Assembly: GCF_017168195.1 (NCBI RefSeq) | Contig: NZ_JADNYL010000004.1 | Span: 399,074 to 463,073 of the forward strand | DNA: 64,000 bases | Reading direction: 5' to 3' | Source: Thalassotalea sp. G2M2-11 | GTDB lineage: Bacteria > Pseudomonadota > Gammaproteobacteria > Enterobacterales > Alteromonadaceae | In this document: piece by piece, positions 18,609 through 27,201 of the stretch | How the letters are laid out: the number at the start of each line of letters is the position of its first letter | How positions within the stretch are numbered: position 1 is the stretch's first letter | Made by a program: the position numbers and the translations under genes | The notes under the pieces: model-generated | Seen by the model: the letters and a program-made list of their open reading frames with translations, nothing else | What the model was told of the DNA's origin: nothing | The model's database searches: none

Positions 18609-20735
18609 ATGTCTTTTTCTCTTAAACCCTGTGCGTATGCCGTAAAATTAATGACATTGGCGTTAGCAGGATATTCTCTCGTTGCTACGGCCAATGATTC
18701 AGGTGATCCTACGATGGATTTTGAAGTGATCACCATTACCAATCAGCGCTTACAAGGGCTAGAAAATAATCATGAATATGCGCAAGGTAAAACCAGTGAA
18801 CCTGATTTAGCCAATTGGTTAGTGTCAGTGCCGGGGGCAAATATTAATGCCAATGGGCCGGTAACAGGAGTCGCACAATATCGTGGTTTATATGGTGACC
18901 GACTGGCGATTTCTCTTGATGGTCACCCAGTGATCGGCGCGGGGCCGAATGCCATGGATACCCCGTTAAGCTATTCAACGCCATTAATTGTTGATTCGAT
19001 GACGGTTTACCGAGGTGTAGCACCTGTTTCAGCCGGCGTTGATACCTTAGCTGGTTCAATTGAAGTCAATATGCGCAAAGCAGAAGTGTCGCATCAAAGC
19101 CGTTTAAATACGTTTGGTGATTTACAAGCGGGCTACCGCAGTAATAATCAGGCAAAAACCTTATCTACCGTGATGAATATAGCGCAAGGCGACTACGCCT
19201 TTATGCTATACGGTAATTTGCAATCGGGAGATGATATTGAAACTGGTGATGGTCGTCATGTATTACCTAGCGAATTTGAAAAACGTCAATTTGGCGGTGA
19301 TCTTCGCTATATTTCATCAGAGAGTGAATTAGGTATTAGTTATCATTATACCGACACGCAACACTCCGGCACCCCAGCACTACCGATGGATATTGAATAT
19401 ATTTTTAGTCATAGAGCCAGTATTGATGGGGCGTTCAATTGGTTAGACTGGCAAGGTGAATGGACGTTAGGTTTTGTCGATGCAGATCATGGCATGACCA
19501 ACTTTTTAATGCGCCAGAATAATAATCCAACCAAGTATCGCCGCAATCATGCAACGGCTGAAACGGTTGACTTTAGTGGCTCAATCACGCGTGAATTTTC
19601 ATTAGGTGAAATCGATTTAGGTGTTGATGGTTATTTAGCGGATCACCACTCTGTGATATCCAATCCCAATAATGCCATGTTTGAAGTGGTTAATTTTAAT
19701 CATGTGCAGGATGATAGGATCAGTGTTTATGTTCAGTGGCAACAGCAATATGACAAGACCAGTGTGCAGCTCGGTACTCGTTTAAAGCATATCGTTGCCG
19801 ATGCTGGTACTGTTGCCACATCAATGACGATGATGGCAATGCCGAAAATGGCACAACTTGCGACTGAATTAAGAGATGGTTTTAATCATGCGGATCGTTC
19901 GGTATCGGATGATTTAGTCGATGTTGCACTTAATATTGATCATCGTATGGCTGATTGGTTGTCACTTAATCTCGGTTTAGGGGTGAAAACGCGTGCGCCT
20001 TCCTATCAAGAGCGTTACTTATGGACTCCGATGGAAGCAACAGGGGGCTTAGCCGATGGCAATAACTATATAGGTAATATCGGGCTTAATGAAGAAACGG
20101 CTTATCAAGTGGATTTAGGTGCTAATTATCAAACACAAGACTTTTCAATTGCGCCACATGTGTTTTATCAGCGTATCGATGATTACATTCAGGGCACGCC
20201 ATTAGGTATGTCACAGATGTCAGCTAAGATGATGGCATCTATGATGTCAGGTGATGATAACCCGCTACAGTTTACCAATGTTGATGCCAAGTTATATGGC
20301 GCAGATGTGAATTGGCGTTATCAAGTAAACGATGAGTGGTCTATAACAGGTGTTGCCAGTCATGTGCAGGGGGAACGCCGTGATATCAATGATCACTTGT
20401 ATCGAGTCGCACCGCTAAATGGTCATATTAAAGTTACCTACAGTGGTGAAAACTGGTTAGTGAATTCAATGTTCGCAGCGGCGGCTCGTCAGGGCAATGT
20501 CGCCAAAACCAATGAGGAGCAAACAACGGCAGGTTACGGCGTGTTTAATGTTGATTTACAATATTTCATTAACTCAGCGCTTACTGTGCGTGCTGGTGTT
20601 GATAATGTGCTGGACAAAAATTATCAGCGTCATTTAGGGGGATATAACCGAGTCGAAGGCAGTGATATTGCACTTATGAAACGTTTACCCGCAGAAGGCA
20701 TCAGTGCTTGGGCAGAAGTCACTTATCGTTTTTAA
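18609..20735 (+). CDS. TonB-dependent receptor with Met-rich loops, possibly copper (OprC/NosA-like)
   Basis: 708-residue outer-membrane active transporter: signal peptide (about 1-28), TonB-box-like FEVITIT, plug domain (about 45-155, with GVAQYRGLYGDRL and SLDGHPV), then a 22-stranded barrel ending in ...TYRF. Two unusual methionine clusters are visible: MTMMAMPKM near residue 405 and MSQMSAKMMASMM near 534-546. Met-rich extracellular loops, and the segment SYQERYLWTPMEATGGLADG, resemble TonB-dependent copper receptors. The metal assignment is inference. No Fur box was seen upstream, but an operator-like palindrome is present. A hairpin terminator follows. Confidence 0.85.
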   Translation: MSFSLKPCAYAVKLMTLALAGYSLVATANDSGDPTMDFEVITITNQRLQGLENNHEYAQGKTSEPDLANWLVSVPGANINANGPVTGVAQYRGLYGDRLAISLDGHPVIGAGPNAMDTPLSYSTPLIVDSMTVYRGVAPVSAGVDTLAGSIEVNMRKAEVSHQSRLNTFGDLQAGYRSNNQAKTLSTVMNIAQGDYAFMLYGNLQSGDDIETGDGRHVLPSEFEKRQFGGDLRYISSESELGISYHYTDTQHSGTPALPMDIEYIFSHRASIDGAFNWLDWQGEWTLGFVDADHGMTNFLMRQNNNPTKYRRNHATAETVDFSGSITREFSLGEIDLGVDGYLADHHSVISNPNNAMFEVVNFNHVQDDRISVYVQWQQQYDKTSVQLGTRLKHIVADAGTVATSMTMMAMPKMAQLATELRDGFNHADRSVSDDLVDVALNIDHRMADWLSLNLGLGVKTRAPSYQERYLWTPMEATGGLADGNNYIGNIGLNEETAYQVDLGANYQTQDFSIAPHVFYQRIDDYIQGTPLGMSQMSAKMMASMMSGDDNPLQFTNVDAKLYGADVNWRYQVNDEWSITGVASHVQGERRDINDHLYRVAPLNGHIKVTYSGENWLVNSMFAAAARQGNVAKTNEEQTTAGYGVFNVDLQYFINSALTVRAGVDNVLDKNYQRHLGGYNRVEGSDIALMKRLPAEGISAWAEVTYRF

Positions 20736-20774
20736 TGAGTTATCGCCAACTGGCGGTGAGGTAAATGGTGTACA

Positions 20775-20804
20775 GGATACAGCCAGCAAATGCTGGCTGT
20801 ATCC
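20775..20804. terminator. strong hairpin between convergent receptor and chemoreceptor genes
   Basis: GGATACAGCCAGCA (20775-20788), AA, TGCTGGCTGTATCC (20791-20804): a 14-bp perfect stem followed by TTTGT. It lies between the stops of two convergent genes and is likely a terminator for both. Confidence 0.8.
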
Positions 20805-20819
20805 TTTGTACCGAGTAGA

Positions 20820-22454
20820 TCAGAGTTTAAAGCGATTCACTATGGTTGATGCATTATGACTGCTTTGGGTTAAGTGATGACCAATTTGGGCAATTCCTTC
20901 TGCATTCGCTAAGGATTCATTAGTCATAGTGGCGAGTTCATTGGCACGTAAATTCACCTCACTTGCCGCATCTGCTTGTTGCTCTGTTGCTCGGGCAATT
21001 TGTGAATTCATATCAAAGATTACTTTTATCTGTTCATTGATTGAGCTAAGCACTTTATCTGCCTCGTTTGTGCTTTCAACCGTATGGACTGACAGTTCTT
21101 TACTGGACAATACCGCCTGAACCGCTTTATTTGCTTCGGTTTGTAGACGTTGGATCATTTGATCTATTTCATCGGTACTTTGCGCTGTTTTACTGGCCAA
21201 TGTTCTAACTTCATCAGCGACCACTGCAAATCCTCTGCCTTGTTCGCCTGCTCGGGCAGCTTCAATCGCGGCATTGAGTGCTAGTAGGTTGGTTTGCTCG
21301 GCGATACCTCGGATAACATCTAATACAGCTCCAATGTTTTGGCTTTCTTGTGCCAGCTCATTAATCACACCATTAACCGTATCGATGGCTTGAGACAGGC
21401 TTTCTACTTCTTGAATGGTGGTCGAGAGCACTTCTTTACCCGAAGTCGTGTTATTTTGCGCCTCGCGCGCCGCAGACTCAGCAGATTCCGCATTATGAGT
21501 GACCTCACGAATATTGGCTGTCATTTGTTCCATTGCGGCAGCGACTTGGGTGGTGTTATCGCTTTGTTGTTGAATGAATGCAGCGCTCTTATCACTGGCT
21601 ATTTCTAATTCTTTCGCATAATTTAAAACATCGTTGGCTTGTGTTGAAACCTGCGTTAATGAATCACGAATTTTGCCAATAAATCGGTTGAAAAAGTGTG
21701 AGATATCGGCAATTTCATCTTTGCCATCTGCATTGAGTTGCTTGGTCAAATCACTTTCACCTTCAGCAACATCTTCCATCATCTCGGACGCTGCCTGCGC
21801 TGGACGGCGTATGCTTAAACCAATGAAATACGTGATTAAACTAAGAATGATTAATACTAGTAATGACAGTGAGACGATGGTGTTACGTTGGCTGGCATAT
21901 AATTGCTCAACATTATCAACATACATGCCTGAGCCTAAAATCCATCCCCAATAGGGAACACTTGTGACATATGAAATTTTATCAACGGGTTCATCAGCAC
22001 CAGGTTTCGGCCATTTATAGGGCACAAAGCCTGCTTGTTGAGCTTTGACTACTTTAACCATGTTGACAAATAAAGGCGTTCCATCTGGATCTTTCGATGC
22101 AGCTAACGACTTACCATTCAATTGTGGTTTAAAGGGATGCATGATCATTCTAGGCTCGAAGTCATTGACCCAAACATAATTGCTATTGTCATAGCGAAAG
22201 TTAGTTAATATTTCGAGAGCCTGAGCTTTTGCTTGTTGCTCTGTGAGCTGACCTTCAGTTTGAAGTTTATGGTAATGATCAACAATACTTTGCGCTGCTT
22301 GAACAACCTTTTGGACTTTTTCTTGTTGCTGAGAGTAAAGCACTTTTTTGACATTAATAAGGCTCATAGTACTGATGGTGATTAACCCAACTACTAATAT
22401 TGCAATCATGGCAATTAAGCGATACTTGATGGAGATCGATCGTAAATACTGCAT
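20820..22454 (-). CDS. methyl-accepting chemotaxis protein with single Cache sensor domain
   Basis: 544-residue inner-membrane chemoreceptor. Order of parts: membrane helix (about 12-32); periplasmic sCache_2-type ligand domain with [15 protein letters not shown] and [15 protein letters not shown]; second membrane helix (about 190-212); a HAMP domain; and a long coiled-coil signalling domain with the hairpin tip [19 protein letters not shown]. It relays ligand binding to CheA/CheW. The ligand is unknown; sCache_2 receptors often sense small carboxylates. It stands alone, with no che genes nearby, and its promoter should lie in the 328-bp gap upstream. Confidence 0.95.
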   Translation of the reverse strand: MQYLRSISIKYRLIAMIAILVVGLITISTMSLINVKKVLYSQQQEKVQKVVQAAQSIVDHYHKLQTEGQLTEQQAKAQALEILTNFRYDNSNYVWVNDFEPRMIMHPFKPQLNGKSLAASKDPDGTPLFVNMVKVVKAQQAGFVPYKWPKPGADEPVDKISYVTSVPYWGWILGSGMYVDNVEQLYASQRNTIVSLSLLVLIILSLITYFIGLSIRRPAQAASEMMEDVAEGESDLTKQLNADGKDEIADISHFFNRFIGKIRDSLTQVSTQANDVLNYAKELEIASDKSAAFIQQQSDNTTQVAAAMEQMTANIREVTHNAESAESAAREAQNNTTSGKEVLSTTIQEVESLSQAIDTVNGVINELAQESQNIGAVLDVIRGIAEQTNLLALNAAIEAARAGEQGRGFAVVADEVRTLASKTAQSTDEIDQMIQRLQTEANKAVQAVLSSKELSVHTVESTNEADKVLSSINEQIKVIFDMNSQIARATEQQADAASEVNLRANELATMTNESLANAEGIAQIGHHLTQSSHNASTIVNRFKL

Positions 22455-22782
22455 AACTAACCCCTGTTTGATGTAATGACTTCAGTATAGAATAAAATTG
22501 TCATTTTCAATTAATTGACGAATACTTAGCCACTTTTTATTAGTGTTAATTTTGCTAACTGACAGAGCGTACTTGTTGGGTGAAGAGACTAAAACTCGTT
22601 GATTACAGATGATAAGCTTAATATTTAACCATTTTGTTGATTTCACTCAACGTTCTGACTAAATACTGAACTACTTACCTGCACAGTTTAAGGTTAATAT
22701 TTAGCTAGCTTACTCTATTGCTTGCTATAGAATGTTACTATCACTTAAGTGAATGTTTTATTGTGTAAAGGAAGTGATTATT
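22455..22782. other. gene-free divergent promoter region
   Basis: No gene seen on either strand. The region is AT-rich and separates the chemoreceptor (leftward) from the YjbR gene (rightward), so it should hold both promoters. Imperfect inverted AATATTTAACC and GGTTAATATTTA elements lie near 22620-22700. I saw no clear binding site. Confidence 0.4.
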
Positions 22783-23175
22783 ATGGATGAAACAGCAGTA
22801 GAAGCTTACCTATTAGCAAAACCAGAGTCTTCATTGTATTACCCGTTTGGTGAAGACGTTAAAGTCTTTCGTGTGAAAAAAAAGATGTTTGCCACGCTTT
22901 CTCTAGGTAAAGGTAATGAGAAAGGCACTGATGGTAAGATGGCAGGTTATTATTGCATCAATTTAAAATGTGATCCTGATGAAGCTGTGATGCTACGAGA
23001 TATTTTTGAAGCAGTGATACCGGGTTATCACATGGGAAAAGCACAGTGGAACACAGTGATCCTTGATGGCTCAATTCCACAAGGGGAAATTGAGCGCATG
23101 ATAGATAATTCATTTAAGTTAGTTGTTGATAAAATGCCTAAGAAAGACCAGCAATCTATTTTGATGCATTTGTAA
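22783..23175 (+). CDS. MmcQ/YjbR family protein
   Basis: 130-residue cytoplasmic protein of the YjbR (cyanobacterial MmcQ-like) fold, related to the CyaY-like double-wing DNA-binding proteins; its molecular role is not established. Typical features are YPFGEDVKVFRVKKKMFATLSL near the N-terminus, the NLKCDP motif, and PGYHMGKAQWNTVILDG. I start it at the ATG at 22783, 9 nt after AAAGGAAG, rather than at an ATG 30 nt upstream, because the extra ten residues are not part of the fold. It is a single gene. Confidence 0.88.
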   Translation: MDETAVEAYLLAKPESSLYYPFGEDVKVFRVKKKMFATLSLGKGNEKGTDGKMAGYYCINLKCDPDEAVMLRDIFEAVIPGYHMGKAQWNTVILDGSIPQGEIERMIDNSFKLVVDKMPKKDQQSILMHL

Positions 23176-23191
23176 TAAATCTAAGAGAGTG

Positions 23192-23350
23192 TTATTCGGC
23201 TATTTTTTCTAGAATCATTTTGTGTGAAACAATTTGAGTGAGCGAATTGATATCAGAGCTAGCATGGCTATTTGCAGCACTAATTAGACATATAAAGACG
23301 GTAATCAATACAGTAATTAAGGTGTGTTTTTGTTTTTGATTAGTGTTCAT
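23192..23350 (-). CDS. small secreted peptide, 52 residues, unknown
   Basis: Short reading frame with a good Shine-Dalgarno-like AGAGAAAT before its ATG. The translation begins MNTNQKQKH, has a hydrophobic core LITVLITVFICLISA and ends the likely signal peptide at NSHA (about 30), leaving a 22-residue mature peptide SSDINSLTQIVSHKMILEKI plus AE. The signal-peptide layout argues that the frame is real. It lies 125 nt downstream of the ECF-associated membrane gene on the same strand, with a 15-bp tandem repeat between. I do not recognise it; a small periplasmic or secreted effector of that regulon is possible but unsupported. Confidence 0.5.
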   Translation of the reverse strand: MNTNQKQKHTLITVLITVFICLISAANSHASSDINSLTQIVSHKMILEKIAE

Positions 23351-23384
23351 TTTATTTCTCTTTTTTAAGTTTATGTGTAATTTT

Positions 23385-23414
23385 TTCGGTCTAGCGATAT
23401 TCGGTCTAGCGATA
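23385..23414. repeat. perfect tandem duplication of 15 bp
   Basis: TTCGGTCTAGCGATA occurs at 23385-23399 and immediately again at 23400-23414. It lies in the gap upstream of the small peptide gene on the minus strand, where a promoter would be expected. It could be a pair of operator half-sites or a recent slippage duplication. Confidence 0.85.
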
Positions 23415-23475
23415 AATGTAAGCTAAATTATCATAAGGTGAGCAAAGTGATTGATTAATGAGCAATGTAATAAGG

Positions 23476-24081
23476 CTAGTGTTGGCCAATTTCTAATAGT
23501 TGTTGGTTTATTTTCGCTAATAACGGCGTGAATTTTTTCTTTGCCGCGCGTTTATTTAAAAAATAAATACCCAAAACTAGCAGTGTTAAAAAGCTATAAT
23601 AAATAATCAAAGAGTAGTTGAGATGTGGGATACCCTTTGAGTCAACGGTTCCCCCAAGTGTGATCAATATAATACTGACCGTTAGTGGGGCTATATACCA
23701 GCTTACAATAGATTCAAGTAAAAGCTTTTGCTGTAAAATCTTTTGCTGTTCGTTTTGTAAAAAAGCTTTGATACTCGTATCTTTAGGAGCTTTGACTTTC
23801 TTTGCTTTGATTAAACGATAAGGGATAAACAGGCAGGATAATATTGCGATAAAGTAGCCAGTGGATTGTAATACGCCTGCACTGATAAATAAGCCATACA
23901 GCCAAACAGGAATTAACAGTAAAGCGATAGATATTTCAAGCATATCTCGACGCTTAACTTCTTTGTTTATCTTAGTTGTTTGTGTTTCTAACGCAGCAAT
24001 CACTTTTGTTAAATCAGTGGCAGTAGTCGGCGTTGTAATGCTCTCTTGCCAGTCTTGTTTTAAGTCATCAAGTTTCATCAT
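23476..24081 (-). CDS. membrane protein coupled to ECF sigma factor, probable regulator of it
   Basis: 201-residue protein with a short cytoplasmic N-terminal part (MMKLDDLKQDWQESI, then a helical stretch with TQTTKINKEVKRRD) and four predicted membrane helices in two pairs (about 48-85 and 120-180) separated by a charged segment. The ATG overlaps the stop of the sigma-factor gene by one base (TAATG), so the two are translationally coupled. By position it is a candidate anti-sigma factor, but it lacks a visible zinc-binding HxxxCxxC anti-sigma motif. I cannot assign a family with certainty. Confidence 0.7.
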   Translation of the reverse strand: MMKLDDLKQDWQESITTPTTATDLTKVIAALETQTTKINKEVKRRDMLEISIALLLIPVWLYGLFISAGVLQSTGYFIAILSCLFIPYRLIKAKKVKAPKDTSIKAFLQNEQQKILQQKLLLESIVSWYIAPLTVSIILITLGGTVDSKGIPHLNYSLIIYYSFLTLLVLGIYFLNKRAAKKKFTPLLAKINQQLLEIGQH

Positions 24082-24557
24082 TATTCTCCTACGAACTGAC
24101 GTTCAAATTCATTTTTAATTCGTTTCACCCGTGATCGCACGGCATTAGCACTAATGCCAATCACATCGGCACTTTCTTCGGAAGATAAACCATCTAAATA
24201 CATCATTAAGATATTTGCGTCAGTATCACTTAACTGGTTCATGAAGTTGTTTAATATTTCGGCCTGACAGTTATTTTGTGCTGGCTCAATCAAGTTGGTC
24301 ATCACTTTCGATATAACTTGTTTTAGTTCTTCGTGTTTAATGGTTTTTTTCACAAAAGAACAAGCCGTATTTAATGCGACTTTATACACCCAGGTTTCTC
24401 GGCTTGCATTCCCTTGAAAAGACTCAAAACTGCGCCAAAGTTGTAGTAATATTTCTTGATACATATCGTCGAACTCACCATCGTGGCAATAACGTGAAGC
24501 GATGTAATGTATCCGCCCTTGGTTATTGATAATCACCTGTTCAAATTCTTTATGCAT
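24081..24557 (-). CDS. ECF-type RNA polymerase sigma factor
   Basis: 158-residue sigma-70 family protein with only regions 2 and 4. Region 2 includes FDDMYQEILLQLWRSFESF and the TWVYKVALNTA segment that binds the -10 element; region 4 ends in a helix-turn-helix, LSSEESADVIGISANAVRSRVKRIK. It is the first gene of an operon with the membrane protein, overlapping by one base. ECF factors usually act in envelope stress or surface-signal regulons and often control their own promoter, which would lie in the 228 bp upstream. Confidence 0.92.
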   Translation of the reverse strand: MHKEFEQVIINNQGRIHYIASRYCHDGEFDDMYQEILLQLWRSFESFQGNASRETWVYKVALNTACSFVKKTIKHEELKQVISKVMTNLIEPAQNNCQAEILNNFMNQLSDTDANILMMYLDGLSSEESADVIGISANAVRSRVKRIKNEFERQFVGE

Positions 24558-24785
24558 GTAAAAACCCAGTTCAACGTTATGTATTAGCTATTATATTAGT
24601 CGTTAGTAAAATACGATTGTGTCATCGCGGATAAAAAATGAATTGTGAAGAGATAGATGATCAGATTATTGAACTGAGTTTGATGTCACAAGAAGAATAT
24701 TAAAGGAAACTGGGCTAAATAATGAATGCTGGCTGCCGTTGTACAACGTTCGTTATCTTGTTGGATAATTTAACCCCTTCGATCA

Positions 24786-25331
24786 CTATTGCACGGTAAT
24801 GGGTGACTGATGCGCTGAAATCGTCTCTTTTAGCTGATTTAATGCTCCGACAGAAAATCCTCGATCATAAAAATACAGTATTTTGCCACTATCATTTATA
24901 AGCACAACGCGTGTGTTATTTGGGTTTTCGTTACCGGTAAAAGCTTGAACTTGTTCACCATGTTGATAGATAGTAATGACACCTTTCCACAGCTCTTTAG
25001 GAATGCCTGCGCGCATGCCATTATCGATCATGGTGCTAAACATACGTGGAAACATGCCGCCAATAGTAGGTAATTCGTAAACCGGAATGTTGGTCTGAGT
25101 CATATCTAAGCCAATTAGCCAGCGATCAATGTCAAACTGTGAATTTTGTTTGTAGCCAATTAATAATAGCGTAAGTTCAGTGTTGAAATCTTTAGGAATA
25201 TCAACGCTTTTTTGGGCTAAACTTTGACCGCTAACGGATGGGAACACTTTTCCTACGACATTCTGGTTTGGATAGTGGCTACTACAGCCAGTGAGTATTA
25301 ATACCGTGATAGTTATCATTAGTAATCGCAT
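24786..25331 (-). CDS. thioredoxin-fold-like lipoprotein
   Basis: 181-residue lipoprotein: lipobox LTGC (Cys16), then VGKVFPSVSGQSL, a LTLLLIGYKQNSQFDIDRWLIGL strand-helix region typical of peroxiredoxin/thioredoxin-like folds (here without a CxxC), and a C-terminal RVVLINDSGKILYFYDRGFS that fits the last beta strands of that fold. The missing redox cysteines suggest a non-enzymatic role. The layout resembles the AhpC/TSA or ATP10-like group but I cannot name a family firmly. It is a single gene, divergent from the NhaC-type transporter. Confidence 0.7.
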   Translation of the reverse strand: MRLLMITITVLILTGCSSHYPNQNVVGKVFPSVSGQSLAQKSVDIPKDFNTELTLLLIGYKQNSQFDIDRWLIGLDMTQTNIPVYELPTIGGMFPRMFSTMIDNGMRAGIPKELWKGVITIYQHGEQVQAFTGNENPNNTRVVLINDSGKILYFYDRGFSVGALNQLKETISAHQSPITVQ

Positions 25332-25510
25332 ATTAATGTCACACCTTCTTATTGATAATTAATTGTTATACGTAGCATTAGGTGATTGGGTTCATTTTAT
25401 TTTTTGGTTTTATTCTTTGACTGTAAGCTGCGTTATACATCTTATTAATTCGTTTAAATGATAAAACACGCCTATAGTGAAATGAGGAAATATGATGAAG
25501 GAACGCCGTT

Positions 25511-27142
25511 ATGCGTCACTTACCTGTCGTTGGATTTACCTCAATTTTTCTTTTGTTCATTATGATTGCCGTCTTTGATAAAACGTCTTATAGCGACTCT
25601 ATAGTGGCTATTTTTCCTCCTATTATCGCAATTTTAGCAGCATTCATTTTGAAACAGGTTGTGGTCGCATTATTCATGGGGATTTGGTTTGGTGCATGGT
25701 TAATTAATGGTGGTGATCTACAAGCAGTTATTTTAGCTCTGATAGATGTCTCAAATAAATATGCCGTGAATGTGCTTGTCAATGAAAGCCACATTGTCAT
25801 TATTTTAGCTTCTCTTTTTATCGGTGGATTAATGAATGTCATTTCCTTTAATGGTGGCATGAGGTGTGTTGTTAAAGCTATTTCACGTAAAGTTAAATCG
25901 ATAAAGCAAGTGCAACTGGCAACCGTGGTGATGGGACTTGTTATATTTTTTGATGACTATGCCAATACGTTAGTGACTGGTAACACCATGCGACCAGTGA
26001 CGGATAAAATGAAAATTTCGAGAGAGAAACTAGCGTATATAGTTGATTCTACCGCAGCGCCAGTGGCATCGGTTGCAGTTATTTCTTTATGGATTGGGTA
26101 TTTAGTCAGTTTAATTGAGCAATCTATCTCCTCGATTGAAGAATTAACAGAGCCTTATGCCATGTTTATTCAATCATTGTTTTATAGTTTTTATCCTTTT
26201 TTAGCCATTATTTTTGTCTTGATTGTTATCTTAACGGGAAAAGATTTTGGTCCTATGTATCGCGCCGAACAAAAGGCATTTTCATCTCATTCGTCAGTGT
26301 CAAATGAAAGTGATAATGATGCAGCAAATAGTGAAAATAATGTCGTCAAAGGATCTGTTCACATTGCGCTGATCCCGATTGCGACTTTGATCCTTACGGT
26401 GATTTTAGGAATGTGGTTTTCAGGTAGTGGTGAAACGCTTCAAGATATTATTGGCAGTTCTGATTCTTTAGCTGCTCTAGCGTTTGGGGGGTTTTTAGGA
26501 TCTATAGTGGCTATTTTACTGTCAGTATTGACAACATCACTGACACTAACTCAGGTATTCGATGCGTGGTTGTCAGGTGTTAATTCGGTGATGGGGGCTG
26601 TTGTTGTGTTAGTGCTCAGTTGGTCATTAGCTGAGGTGACAACTGAAATGCAATCTGCAAATTACTTAATAAGTATCATTGGCAATGATATTTCGCCTGC
26701 TCTTTTACCTAGTATTATTTTTATTTTAGCCGGCATCATTGCATTAGGCACAGGTACCTCATGGGGAGTGATGGCGATTTTAATGCCTCTAGTTGTTCCA
26801 CTCAGCTGGAGCTTGATCTCTAATCCCGAAAATTCAGCAGCTTTAATGGATATACATATTTTATATGCATCTATTGCTGCTGTGTTAGCAGGGGCTGTTT
26901 GGGGAGATCATTGTTCACCTATTTCTGATACTACTATCTTATCGTCATTGGCCTCTCAGTGTGATCATGTCGAGCATGTGAGAACGCAAATGCCTTATGC
27001 TTTGGTTGTTGGTAGTGTCTGCATTATTTTTGGCACTCTACCTGTAGGCTTTGGACAACCTTGGTGGTTGTGCTTTCTTATGTCAGCTTTTATTTTGTGG
27101 TTAGTATTGAAAGTGATCGGCAAAAAGCTGATTAAAACTTAG
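25511..27142 (+). CDS. NhaC family Na+/H+ antiporter-like transporter
   Basis: 543-residue polytopic inner-membrane protein with about a dozen hydrophobic segments. Family markers are VIFFDDYANTLVTGNTMRP, KLAYIVDSTAAPVAS, GTGTSWGVMAILMPLVVPL and VWGDHCSPISDTTILSS; the repeated Asp motifs in the ion-transport family are here. NhaC relatives exchange Na+ for H+ or for organic acids such as malate/lactate, so an organic-acid role alongside the downstream catabolic genes is possible. A long cytoplasmic loop rich in Ser/Asn/Asp interrupts it (about 260-285). The start ATG follows AAGGAAC. It converges with a second NhaC-like gene. Confidence 0.92.
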   Translation: MRHLPVVGFTSIFLLFIMIAVFDKTSYSDSIVAIFPPIIAILAAFILKQVVVALFMGIWFGAWLINGGDLQAVILALIDVSNKYAVNVLVNESHIVIILASLFIGGLMNVISFNGGMRCVVKAISRKVKSIKQVQLATVVMGLVIFFDDYANTLVTGNTMRPVTDKMKISREKLAYIVDSTAAPVASVAVISLWIGYLVSLIEQSISSIEELTEPYAMFIQSLFYSFYPFLAIIFVLIVILTGKDFGPMYRAEQKAFSSHSSVSNESDNDAANSENNVVKGSVHIALIPIATLILTVILGMWFSGSGETLQDIIGSSDSLAALAFGGFLGSIVAILLSVLTTSLTLTQVFDAWLSGVNSVMGAVVVLVLSWSLAEVTTEMQSANYLISIIGNDISPALLPSIIFILAGIIALGTGTSWGVMAILMPLVVPLSWSLISNPENSAALMDIHILYASIAAVLAGAVWGDHCSPISDTTILSSLASQCDHVEHVRTQMPYALVVGSVCIIFGTLPVGFGQPWWLCFLMSAFILWLVLKVIGKKLIKT

Positions 27143-27201
27143 TCGAATTCCCCCCAAATGTGGGGTTAACTATTCACTGATAACAGCCGATAATATCTGG
27201 T

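Noticed and set aside
24638..24703. A 21-residue frame (MNCEEIDDQIIELSLMSQEE...) upstream of the sigma-factor gene
   Set aside because: Composition looks protein-like but it has no ribosome-binding site and is too short to support.
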